A DNA stretch of 64,000 nucleotides from Dactylonectria macrodidyma (lineage: Eukaryota; Ascomycota; Sordariomycetes; Hypocreales; Nectriaceae): the NCBI GenBank assembly GCA_020744425.1, contig JAGMUV010000005.1:2976001-3040000 (forward strand). The letters are read 5' to 3'. How positions within the stretch are numbered: the first letter of the stretch is position 1; every line of letters starts with the position of its first letter. Positions 1 to 9,704 of the stretch are shown here, one piece after another. Under the pieces are notes generated by a model. It was not told the DNA's origin. It saw nothing but the letters and a program-made list of their open reading frames with translations, and did not search any database. Made by a program: the position numbers and the translations under genes.

Positions 1-2
1 CG

Positions 3-2067
3 AATGTTGAGATGAACAGAGAGGAACAACGTGCCTCGAGTCCCGTGCAACGAAACTCCCCTGGGAATTTCACCCAGGATGACTCAAACCTGTATGATGA
101 CTCGTTCTCGGAAATTCCACAGGATGTACTTGAGGCGGCTACTCCTCAAAGACCTAGAGCAGGTCTTCAAAGTACACTGCCAGTAGAAGAAGACCCGATG
201 GAACCAGAGTCAGTGGATGATCAAGTGATGGAAGAAGCACCTTTGGAAGAAGAATTTGTGGAAGAGCAGGAACAAACCTCGGAAGAACAGCCTGATGGGC
301 AACCAATGGACGATGAGATTTTGGGAGAACCATTGGAACAACAGTTGGCGGAACAAGATGTGGAAGAACAACTTATGGAAGAACAAATTGTGGAGGAAGA
401 ACTAGTGGATGAAGCCCCGGTGGACGAAGCCCTGGTTGAAGATGAGCCTCTGGATGACGACCAAGAGATGGAAGATGAACAACCGCGAGAGCAACCCGAA
501 GCTCAGTATCCGCCAGCAACAGCCTCTACCATGAGCGTCGTTTCTCGATCTGACGCAGGTCGCCTCCCAACGCCAGACGATACCCCTCCCCAAATCGAGG
601 TTGAGGCAGATGACCAAGGGAAATCAACACAAACATCTCAAGCATCCGTGGGAGTCGTGTCGCCAAAGACGTCGTCTCCATTGGCTGTGTCTGCCCGTCG
701 ATCACAGATTGTACCTGAAATTGTTGAGGAGATGGTCGATGACGATGACGATGATGATAATGATGATGAGGAGGAGGAGGAGGAGGAGGAGGAGGAAGTC
801 CCTGAGAACTCAGTGCCGGAGGCCTCAAAACTCTCGCTGGATAACCATCTGCGCCGTCCAGAAGTTACTCCAGTCAATCAATTGACTTCTCCGCTTCAGG
901 ACCCCCAGTCGTTGGCACCAGAGACTACGCAGGAGAAGATATCGCGCCCTCTGCTGTCTCCTATCGTGAGGGCAGGGCGTGCTCTGCAAAGCGTCACCTC
1001 AGACCCTCCGTCGCCCGAGCCGCGTGAGCACCAGTTGCGGAGCCCATTCCGAAGCTCAGTCACAAGAGAATTAGGTCCACCAACACATGACTTGCTACAG
1101 CTCAACCGACGAATAAGTTTGAGCCCGAAACGACCATCCAGCTTCCCGCCTACGAACCAGACGGCACCAGCCACCGAAGCAATTGATGACCCCTTCGTCT
1201 CGAACAGGAGATATACTGGTCAGATGAGCTTTATGGAAGCCCTTGAGAGGAGCAGCGGAAACGTGGCATCCCAAAGGACGCATGAATCGCCCAGGGAGTC
1301 TCGAGCCAGCTCAATGCGCATCACCCCCCCTAACGATGAAGTGATGAGTTGGGTTGCTGATGAGGGGCCGATCAGTGCGAACCTTCGAGGAGATGTTCCG
1401 CTCAAGGACTTTGCGCGGCCAACAACAGCCGAAATGGCAAAGGGATCCGCGTCCCAGGAGGAAGTGGATGATGAAGTAGAGGACGCGAATGACGGCGTCG
1501 ACGATGCGACCGAAGAGCGTGATGACGAATCTGACATTTGGGAATTCGAGGCGAAGCGGGCTACTCCCCGCACGGCTCGCCAACAACCATTTGGAAATGG
1601 GCGGCGAAACCTGCCGAATACCTGGATGAGGCAGAGTACACATGGGCCTCCAAGGAATCCCTCCATTATTTCTGGAGGAGAGGAACTAGCAGCTGCTGAC
1701 GGTGCTGCATCTGACTCGGATATGACAGAGGACGCCGACGTGGAAGAATACTCTTTACTGACTCAGAAACAAGCTGCCAAAGAGCCACAAGTGCCATCTG
1801 AGTCGGCAAAGAAGGCGAGCCGCTTCGACCTCGCAGCTTTCTTCTCGTCTCCAGCTGCTATCCCTGGTATGCTGGCAGAAAAGTTCCTTCCAGCCAAGAC
1901 AGCGTCGGTCTTTGGGGCAAGGCCTAGAGAGCCAGAGGTGATTGAAGCTGCCCCGGTTGAAGTCGAGGCTATTCTGCCTACGAGCTCCATGTTCCCTCAA
2001 GTGGCACAAAAGGAGTTCCGGCCTCGGAGCAGCTCACGTAACGACCTTTTTTCCCCATCACGAAACA

Positions 2068-2123
<56 letters not shown>

Positions 2124-2969
2124 AGAGATGGAACGCGGACATCTTCGACCCACGACGCCCTCGACGAGACTGATATGCCATCGGTTGCTCAAAAGCAGAA
2201 CTTCACTCCTCGGCCCAAGCCCAAGCAACCCGTCGCTTCCTTCTTTAGGTCCTCAACGCGGTCAGCAGCCACCACTCCACCGCGAATGCAGCTGTCTCAT
2301 GCAGACATCCAAAGGTGGCAGCATGAGACTTCAGTGGCAAGCGAAGAGTCTCCTGAAGTTTCTCGGCCGTTTCTACGACCTCTACCTCCGAAGCATGCTT
2401 CGCCGTACAAGTCGAGTCTAAGATCACCACTGAAGCCTCACACTCCCGGGCGCGTAGTCGAGTTTACGAGCAGCGTCCTATCACCCGTGGAGCAGGCTAA
2501 AGCCCGGCAGACTCGTCGCTTGTCCAACTCTTCAGCTTCGCAGGCTAGCATCGCTTCGCAGCGTCCGTCGTCGCAGAGAGCTGGCAAGGAGAACCACGCC
2601 GTCTCGGACGCCTCCATGTCAGAAGCGTCACCCGTGGCCAAGGTCCCTCAACCAGCTCCTCTGTCTCAGACTGTTTGGACGCGCCAGCACTGGCTCTACC
2701 TGGACGAGCTGCTCCAGCTGCGACGGGCAGGACCGTACGAGCTGAATTATGAACGCCGTGCGGACAGGTTCCTCGGCAAGACAGTCAGGAGCTATGGCGA
2801 GTCCATGATACTGGAGCGCTGGCACCTGGACTGTGTGGATGCCTTCAAGGCATCGGTTGGCGGTTGGGATGAGGCGTCACTGGCCAAGAGGCTGTTCGCG
2901 TTGATTCTCGGCGAAGAGAGGAGGAGCCACAGCGTCGCGGGGACACCTGCACGAGTTATGTTTCACTAA
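3..2969 (+). CDS. Large acidic, low-complexity nuclear-type protein, 5' truncated by the window edge
   Basis: I do not recognise a named family. The frame is open to the first bases of the window, so the ATG at position 12 may be internal and the gene probably continues upstream. The visible part is about 985 residues. It begins with a long Glu/Asp/Gln-rich segment (residues ~50-160), followed by an E/D run at ~245-265, another acidic stretch near 490-520, and a perfect run of nine Glu-Gln dipeptides encoded at 2070-2123. Many S/T-P sites and a conserved-looking KPHTPGRVVEF block precede a globular C-terminus (~890-985) rich in Trp, His and Arg (WTRQHW, LERWHLD, LGEERR). Such architecture suggests a phosphorylated chromatin or nuclear scaffold protein, which is inference. 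It converges on the proteasome gene. Confidence 0.75.
2070..2123 (+). repeat. Hexanucleotide GAGCAG tandem repeat, 9 perfect copies (Glu-Gln)
   Basis: Nine uninterrupted GAGCAG units lie inside the acidic-protein gene and encode (EQ)9. Every copy uses identical codons, which fits recent slippage expansion rather than selection on the peptide alone. Confidence 0.95.
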
Positions 2970-3224
2970 ACGGTCGTTATTGTTTTTGGGAAAAGTTGTT
3001 GGATTTTTGCATTGGCAGGCGTCGATACCCAGTATCGTTTACATTTAGTCATTTAAGCAGTGTTGTTTTCACACTGATTTGTTACATATGCTAAGTTACG
3101 CATGAAGGCATGAAGGCATGAACCATATCAATTAAACAGCGTTGCAATAATCAGTGTAGACGAGTCCGTCCCCTCTTGAAACGCCTTATCTACTGTGCCG
3201 TATTACAATACACCATGTCCTTGT

Positions 3225-4763
3225 TTATTCAAGCATTGATGCCTGGTTTGTGTACAGTACATCCACCACGCTGCTCAACTTCTCAATCGTCGCTAGGGCC
3301 GCATCGTAAGACTCGTCCCGTTGCGTCTCGTCAAAGATGATGAGGCAGCCCGCGCCTTGGTCCAAGACACCGATAATGACCTTGTCCAGGATCATCTGCG
3401 AGAGCTTTCGCTCCACCTGTTGGGTATCTAAGCCCACCATCTTAGCGATGTGGTCGATCTCCACGCGCGAGAATGGCTCGATGACCTTGATAAGGTTCTG
3501 CTCTAGCATGGCGTCGTAGAGGCGACGGAGGTGGTTGCGGATGAAGGCATCGCTGCCGAGCTCGTAGCGGTATGATGATAGAGCACGCTCGTACTCCTCC
3601 AGAGACCGATTGGAGTGTGCTCGTGCGATGGCCTTCATCGCCTCCAGGTTCTGGCCAGCGTACTTGAGTGCCTGCTTCGAGGTCATGAGCTGGTTGACGT
3701 CGTCGACGAGGTTCAGCATGATCTTGCAGAGCAGCATGTATTGCAGGGCAGCCTGAGCCTTGGCACTCTCATCCTGAGAGTGGTAGCCGTCTAGAGCCTC
3801 AATAAAGTAAGAGAAGGCGGTGTTGAAGTCCTTGTCCTCAGCATGGAGCATGCCGCTCTGCATGTCGAGGTTAGCCTGTAGCTTTGGAGGCGTGTAGACG
3901 CTGGCGGCGCTGGTTCGTGCGCTGGTCAAGGCAGCGCGGGACTTGGGGATGTTGCCGAGGGCGTGGTAGACTCTTGACTCGAGTAGTTGGACTTCGACGA
4001 GTCGCAGCTTGTCGTCGAGGCGCTTGAGCTCCCGGAGGAGGCCGTTGATAAGTCCGAGGGCGTCATAGTAGGATTGCTTGGCCATCTGTAGGGCGACAAG
4101 GCGGACCTCGAGGTCCTGGCGCTGGAAAGCACGACGCTCAGCAGTGGCCCATTCTATGCAGTCCTTGGTGACGGCGATTTCGATTTCAGTACTATCAGGG
4201 ATTTGCTTGAAAAGATCAAGCAGCTGGCGGACTACATTTCCAAGTTAGCAATGCATGACAGTAAACGTGTCTGTTGGAAAAATGAAGATGGAATTGGGAT
4301 CCGAGTCAGGGCAAAGGTGAATAGTGGTCTCATGGCCTGTCAAAACAGGCTCTGAAGTAGCAAATACTTGGTTGCAAACATCATATAGGATCAGGGAGCG
4401 GACGTGTTTAGGCTTGGTAGGAAGCCTGAGAGGACAAAAGCTTACCTAGCTTTGAAGATTTGGCCTTGGCAAAGGAAGAGAAGACTGATCGGCTCTCCTT
4501 GACGAGGTCTACTAGCTCCTGTGACTTCCTGTTCTCCGTCGTCAGTCAGATGGCGTCAATGTTGGGAACAGACGCGCGCACTTCTCATCTCGGTACAGCT
4601 CGCCCAAGCTTATCAAGGCCGTCTCATACTCGCGGGTTGAAGCATCAGACGTCGCGCTGGGTGCCTTGGAGGTGATTTCCTTGTAGATAGCCTCAGCCTT
4701 CCGGGGGTCTGACTTGGCGAGCTTCTGGGCTTCCTGGACCCTCGCCGATTCGCCCGCCGCCAT
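3225..4763 (-). CDS. RPN6: 26S proteasome regulatory (lid) subunit Rpn6 / PSMD11
   Basis: Lid subunit of the 19S regulatory particle, which braces the lid against the 20S core. Exons read 4763-4582, 4528-4446 and 4231-3225, giving 423 residues, the usual size of the family. The start is the ATG at 4763 (MAAGESARVQ). The introns have GTGCGC and GTAAGC donors and CAG/TAG acceptors, and the phases close exactly. The protein is a TPR-like helical solenoid followed by a C-terminal PCI/winged-helix segment (residues ~230-390) containing YELGSDAFIRNHL and LYDAMLEQNLIKVIEPFSRV, diagnostic of Rpn6. The C-terminal helix contains VVDVLY. It is divergent from mitochondrial GrpE across 518 bp, so the two stress-related genes may share control. 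Confidence 0.95.
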
Positions 4764-5281
4764 GGTGAAGGGGGAGTTTGTGTGTTTGGTGAGAGAGGGG
4801 TCCGTTGAGATTGGCTGGTTTGCTCGCGTCACAGATCGTAGGGAGTGGGCGAGAAGGCGTCGGGGACGAAGGCGGGATGGGTAGTCGTGATTTTGGGAGT
4901 TGGAGTTGTTTCGTTGATGAAGCACACAACATCGAGCTCCAGCCTTCCGCCAGGTTGCCAGTGCGCGACGTAGGCCTTGCGGAAAAAACGGGGCCTGAAG
5001 CAGCTCATTCATAGCTTTCCATTGGCTCAAACTCTCCGAGCCAGCTCCGGCGGGCCATCGTTGATCCGGATTGGGTACGTACCCGGAGCTCTCAGGCCGT
5101 TGCCGGCGACCCTCCGTCATGCCGACAGCTAAAATTTCAGTCCGGAGACTCCAGAACATTCGCGATAATAAAGCCACTTTCACCGGCACCAAAGACCGAC
5201 ATCCACAACTTCTACCCATTGCCCTCGGATTTTCTTCTTTCTTGTACCAATCTTACCAAAGACCTCTTCACAGACCTTAAA
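4764..5281. promoter_or_regulatory. Divergent promoter shared by Rpn6 and Mge1
   Basis: Non-coding spacer between two divergent start codons. It holds an ATTGG (inverted CCAAT) at 5021-5025 and a GAA-CA-TTC heat-shock core at 5154-5161, followed by a pyrimidine-rich leader before the Mge1 ATG. No convincing ORF is present. Confidence 0.6.
5154..5161. promoter_or_regulatory. Candidate heat-shock element core (GAAnnTTC)
   Basis: A perfect GAACATTC palindromic pair of HSF half-sites lies 121 bp upstream of the Mge1 ATG. A further weak half-site (TCC) precedes it. Mge1 homologues are heat-shock regulated in other fungi; function here is inferred from the motif only. Confidence 0.4.
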
Positions 5282-6067
5282 ATGTTCCGCCAGGCCATTT
5301 CTGCTTCCGCCCGCACTCTGCGTGCCGCCCCTCGAGCCGCCACCACCCGACCTTTTGTGCAATCGCAATTCCTGGCGACCCCCGCTTTCACCCTCCGAGC
5401 TACTCAACCTGCTGTATCAAGATGGTATAGCGATGCAAAGGAGCCCGAGGCTGCCAAAACCGCCGAGGAAGCCAAGGAGTCCAAGGATGCCAGCGCCGAG
5501 TCTGATCCCGTGGCCGAGCTGAAGAAGGCTCTCGAGGCCAAGGATGCCGAGGCCCGAGACTGGAAGGTTTGTTGAACTGCATCTTTTCAATTGAAGCTCA
5601 TGTGCTAATTTTTTTACGTGCAGGACAAGTGTTTACGCACCGTCGCCGACTTCCGCAACCTCCAGGAGCGCACCCAGCGTGAGGTCAAGACCGCCCGCGA
5701 CTTCGCCATCCAGAAATTCGCCAAGGATCTCGTCGACAGCGTTGACAACCTCGACCGCGCCCTAACCACGGTCCCTCACGAGAAACTCAGCGCCGAGGAC
5801 CGCCCGGAGCACCTCCAGGACCTCGCCAACCTCTACGAGGGCCTCAAGATGACTGAGGAGATCCTCATGAGCACCCTCAAGAAGCACGGCCTCGAGCGGT
5901 TGAACCCCGAGGGCGAAAAGTTCAACCCCAACGAGCAGGAGGCCACTTTCATGGCGCCCCAGGCCGACAAGGAGGACAACGTGGTCTTCTTCGTCCAGCA
6001 GAAGGGCTTCAAGCTCAACGGCCGGGTGCTGCGCGCCGCCAAGGTCGGTGTCGTCAAGAACAACTAA
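5282..6067 (+). CDS. MGE1: Mitochondrial GrpE nucleotide-exchange factor (Mge1)
   Basis: Nucleotide-exchange factor for mitochondrial Hsp70 (Ssc1) in matrix protein import and folding. Exon 1 is 5282-5566 and exon 2 is 5624-6067; the 57-nt intron has a GTTTGT donor, a GCTAAT branch and a CAG acceptor, and the product is 242 residues. The ATG at 5282 was chosen over the upstream in-frame ATG at 5219 because it begins a classic matrix presequence, MFRQAISASARTLRAAPRAA, rich in Arg, Ala and Ser without acids. An Ala/Glu/Lys-rich coiled-coil (residues ~45-95) follows. The GrpE core comes next: DFRNLQERTQRE, a DNLDRAL helix, GLERLNPEGEKFNPNEQEA, and the C-terminal beta domain ending in GRVLRAAKVGVVKN. 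Confidence 0.95.
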
Positions 6068-6565
6068 GCTTATGTGATAAAAAGTCATATATTGCGTGTA
6101 TTATTATGGGATATCGGTTGGCGTCGGCTTGAAACGTGTAATGCTCCTCTCATGATGGTTATTTTTGTTGCATGGCGGTTACGATTACCTTGGACACGAA
6201 AAGTTTGAGTGCGGGAACCTTGTACATTATATACATGTATATCATGCGAGGTTGGAGCGAGCGAGGAAGCCGCTTCTAATATATGAATGGCCCTGGATGC
6301 CTCATGTATCATTTGGCCTTATCTCTTTTCGATTGTTTTTCCTCATCCCAATGATGCCAACATCAAGTGTGATATACCAAACCCCAAGGCCGTATGTCCT
6401 CGACATTGTCGACGCAATCTTCTGTTCGAACACGGCTAGTAGTACAAAGGAGCCACCATGGTTCGGCTCTAACATTAGTCTTTGTCCTGCCGTATATCCC
6501 AGCCAACCAGACAAGAAAGTTGCTCGGCCTGCTTTGATCCCTATTTAACCCTCACTCATCCGGAA
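6068..6565. other. Convergent 3' intergenic region
   Basis: About 500 bp between two facing stop codons. It is AT-richer than the genes and contains ATAT/CATGTATAT stretches suited to 3' UTRs. I see no gene in it. Confidence 0.6.
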
Positions 6566-9318
6566 TTAAAAGAAGGACTCGTCGGCGTCGTCGAAACCTC
6601 CACTGCCCTCGAGCAGGCGCCCCACGGCTCCTTCAATCTCGTCAGCCTCCATAACTCCGTCGATGCCGACCTTCTGCGCCTCTTCCTTCATCTTGGCCTC
6701 CAGTTCCTTTTCCTTCGTCAAGAGGCTGGCTAGCTGAAGCGCCAGCTCCCATGTCTCCTGGTGCTTCATCTCTCCCTTTTCCTTGAGCCCCCGCAGGTGC
6801 TGGGAGACGTGTCGATAGATATCCCGGCGTCGACGGTGCTGCTTGCTGGCCTTCATCTCGATGATGGCGTTGACCGTGGCAGAGACTCGCTCGAGCTGGG
6901 CTTCGCGGAGGGTGACACGACCCTCCGTTGCAATGATGCTCTCCAAGGCCATTTGCTCGACTTCGATGCAGTGTTTGAGGGTTTTGTGTCGTTGGCGGAT
7001 CATGGCTGCTGCTTTTTGGGGGGAGATACCGTTGACTATACGGGCATCCTTGGCCTGGAGGGCAGCGAGGATTTCAGACTTGGTCTTGTTAGATTACTTT
7101 CAGACCAGTGTTCTCCAACCACTTACATCAGTGTATGGCTTCGAGCCATATGACGAGTGAGAACCAGTGTCACCAGTTGCGGCATCTTTTGTTGGGTCTT
7201 GACGATCTTCATTCACCGACGTATCATTCATTCGGTCGAGCAATTCGCGGCGCCACTCTGTAAGATGGACAGGAACATGTTCTGGTTGAAAGGTAAGCAA
7301 AGAAGCCAACCGAGTTAGATGCAAGAAGAGGCGGGCATACCTGTGAATCCCGTCAAGATGTAGTCCAACGAACTTGTCACAGAGTCCGCATAACCTGGTT
7401 TTCCTGCTTCAGCCTCCTCCTGCTTCGAAATCATGAGGTCTTCAAATCTCCGGTGGTAAGCCTAAGTAGCTTAGATTAGCATCAACTCGACTTAGTCGCA
7501 TTAAAGAAGGCCACTAACGTCTGGGGCGCCGTATGCGTCTGGAATATCCGAGTCCTACCTCTCGCATCCCTCAGCCCATAGACGAAAGGTGCAAGGAGAA
7601 ATGCGTCCATCTAAGCGGTCTCCCTCGTCGTCAGAGATGATGAATTCTTCTGTTGAGTTGTAGGCTTCATTCTGATCAAAATCAAGAACCAGGTCATCTG
7701 TATACCCATCATTGCTCCGCGCGTCGACTCGTTCTTTGGTCTCTCTAACATAATCTTCAGATACCTCAACGAATGACTCCAAATGGTTCTCTAGAACGAA
7801 TCCAGGTGGTGGTACAATGTGTTTGTAAGGAGGTCTAGGGATGCTGAAGACTTGCTTTCGGTTCGGTTCTTCTCCCCGTGGCGGCGGATCGTAACTAAGC
7901 GGCTCCAAGTCGGCAATGATTCTGCAAGAGAAGTGGTCAGCTTGATTGCCTAGCACAAGGTATCAGGATACACACGAGTTACACGACCCAACGTGCTTAT
8001 TACAGTCTTCCGGTTTGACGAAAGTCTTTCCGCAGCGGTCCATCCAGACAAACATGTCTCGGCCGGCAAGCCTGTACGGCCCTCGCATAGCAGTATAGGC
8101 AGCGAGGGTGGAATTCGTGACTCTCCAGTTCTTCGTGTGGCGAGAAGCAGTGCAATTCGGAAGCCCTGTTTGCTCCCTCTCGTGCTCATGGACGATGAGC
8201 TCACTCGGATTCAAGCCCCATACCCCATTCCTGACTGCGTTGTCGACAAGGCTATTCGGCGGTATGTAATCGAAGTCTGAGAATTGGTCTCTGCGAGACG
8301 TCAAGGTGAATGGGAAGTAGCAGTCTCGGAACTGCTCTTCCCCATCCTCATCCGAGCTCTCTGAATAAATGATTTCATCGTTCACTGGAGCGTGGGCCAT
8401 GTCAGCCTTCACGTCACCCTCCTCAAGAGAGACTTTTGCGTGGTCACTGTTGCATCTCGTCTCGTCTTTCAAGTGGTGCTTATTTTGGGAATCATTTCTG
8501 GCGTCCGGACTCTTCTCCTCTGCCAGCCCCTGACTGTCACTAAAAAGTGTGGAATCCTCGTCTAAAGCAGAGTGGTCGTAGTCGTAGCAAAGGCCCAGTT
8601 GGACGGACTTTGCGTACGATTTGGGAACAGCCGACTCCTGAAAGACAGCTGCAACCGTCTTTCGAGCCACATCTTGGATCAAGACCTTTCCATAGGAGCT
8701 GAGGATTCGAGGCAGCTCAGGAAGATCGGGCGGCTCCTCTCTTGTCTCGATCACGGTTCGGCAAACGATTTCGGATTTGGTACGTCTGTGAGAGTGTCCC
8801 ATCTGCCTGGGCTCCGCATTGGTGCTCCAAGGGGGTTTACTCTCTTCTTCCTGCGTGGTTGACTTCGCCTTGCCGCGGAAGAGACGTGAGTCTGTGGCAT
8901 GCGCGTCAGTCGAGTCAGAGCAAACAAGGGAAGATGCATTACCGGCAATGCTCGTCCACGCCTTGGGATTCAAGTGCAGTGCGAGACGACCTTGAGAAAA
9001 TTAGTACAGTCCCTAGATGATGAAGAGAAGGTCTTGTGCATCCTGGGATGTTTGGACCGCGTGCGAGACAAAGCATACTTCGAATCTCCGCCTTAGTCCA
9101 CTTCATCGCGAGCGAACGACCAGGCTTGAGCTCGACATTTGCCTTATGAACTAAATCTTCGTCTCCTATTCATAGCATCAGTCAGTGTTGGGAAGATGGA
9201 GATAGTGGAAGGGCGAGGAGGAGGAAGAGAACGCACTGGCAGGGAAGTGATCGAGTGTGCTCCCCCCGTTTTTCAAAACTGACGCCTTGATACCTCGAGC
9301 CTTTAGCACAGCAGGCAT
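6566..9318 (-). CDS. Unrecognised multi-exon protein, interrupted by one in-frame TAG
   Basis: No family recognised. Exons by hand: 9318-9237, 9165-9079, 8990-8943, 8891-7976 and 7921-7555 give 499 residues to a TAG at 7557-7555. The same frame continues without a break for 12 codons to 7519 and then through well-formed introns into 7461-7341, 7281-7127 and 7084-6566, adding 276 residues. All phases match and the introns have good branch points (TACTAAT, GCTAAT). Either this is a single gene of about 775 residues with a premature or read-through stop, or two abutting genes, the second starting at the Met of EDLMISKQ. The first part has a basic N-terminus, a Cys/His cluster (MDRCGKTF...CNKHVGSC) and an acidic middle. 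The last part is helical, Gln/Lys/Glu-rich and likely coiled-coil. A perfect ACGCGT lies 84 bp upstream of the ATG (9402-9407). Confidence 0.7.
7555..7557 (-). other. In-frame TAG between two coding segments
   Basis: The codon string reads GAG-AGG-TAG-GAC-TCG. It lies inside sequence that is otherwise open and coding-like on both sides, with correct downstream splice phase. Introns that would remove it (donors GTCTATGG, GTATAC or GTAGGA) are too short or break the downstream frame. Confidence 0.7.
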
Positions 9319-9704
9319 TGACGGAGTTTTCTGCATATTTTTTTATTGTTCAGCTTACAAGCCATTCATGGATAATCAACGATGGCAATGTTGCATCCAG
9401 CACGCGTGTCAACACGATGTTTGCACCTGGGGATTTGATTGGAGAAACCGATAAGGGGCGCGTTGAGATGGTGCTCGCAGCTGGCAGAACAATGGGCTCC
9501 TTTAAATTTTGGTTGCCCCCTTGAGCTTCCGCCGACTCATACAGCGAAGCGTAATACGACTAATACAGACCGCCCATATCAAACTTCCCAGCACACATTG
9601 GCTCGCCTAACACCTGATGGAACTTCTAAAATGAAACCATATGCTATACACCTCTACGCAGCTTCGTCACGAACATTGAAGATCCATCCGTCTGCGAGAG
9701 TCGT
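9319..9704. other. Intergenic region upstream of the TAG-interrupted gene
   Basis: Spacer between the Rfc1 stop codon and the next minus-strand start. It holds one ACGCGT palindrome (9402-9407) and otherwise nothing I can support. Confidence 0.5.

Noticed and set aside
638..877. Minus-strand Ser-rich ORF opposite the acidic-protein gene
   Set aside because: It is the antisense shadow of Asp/Glu codon runs, with no motif.
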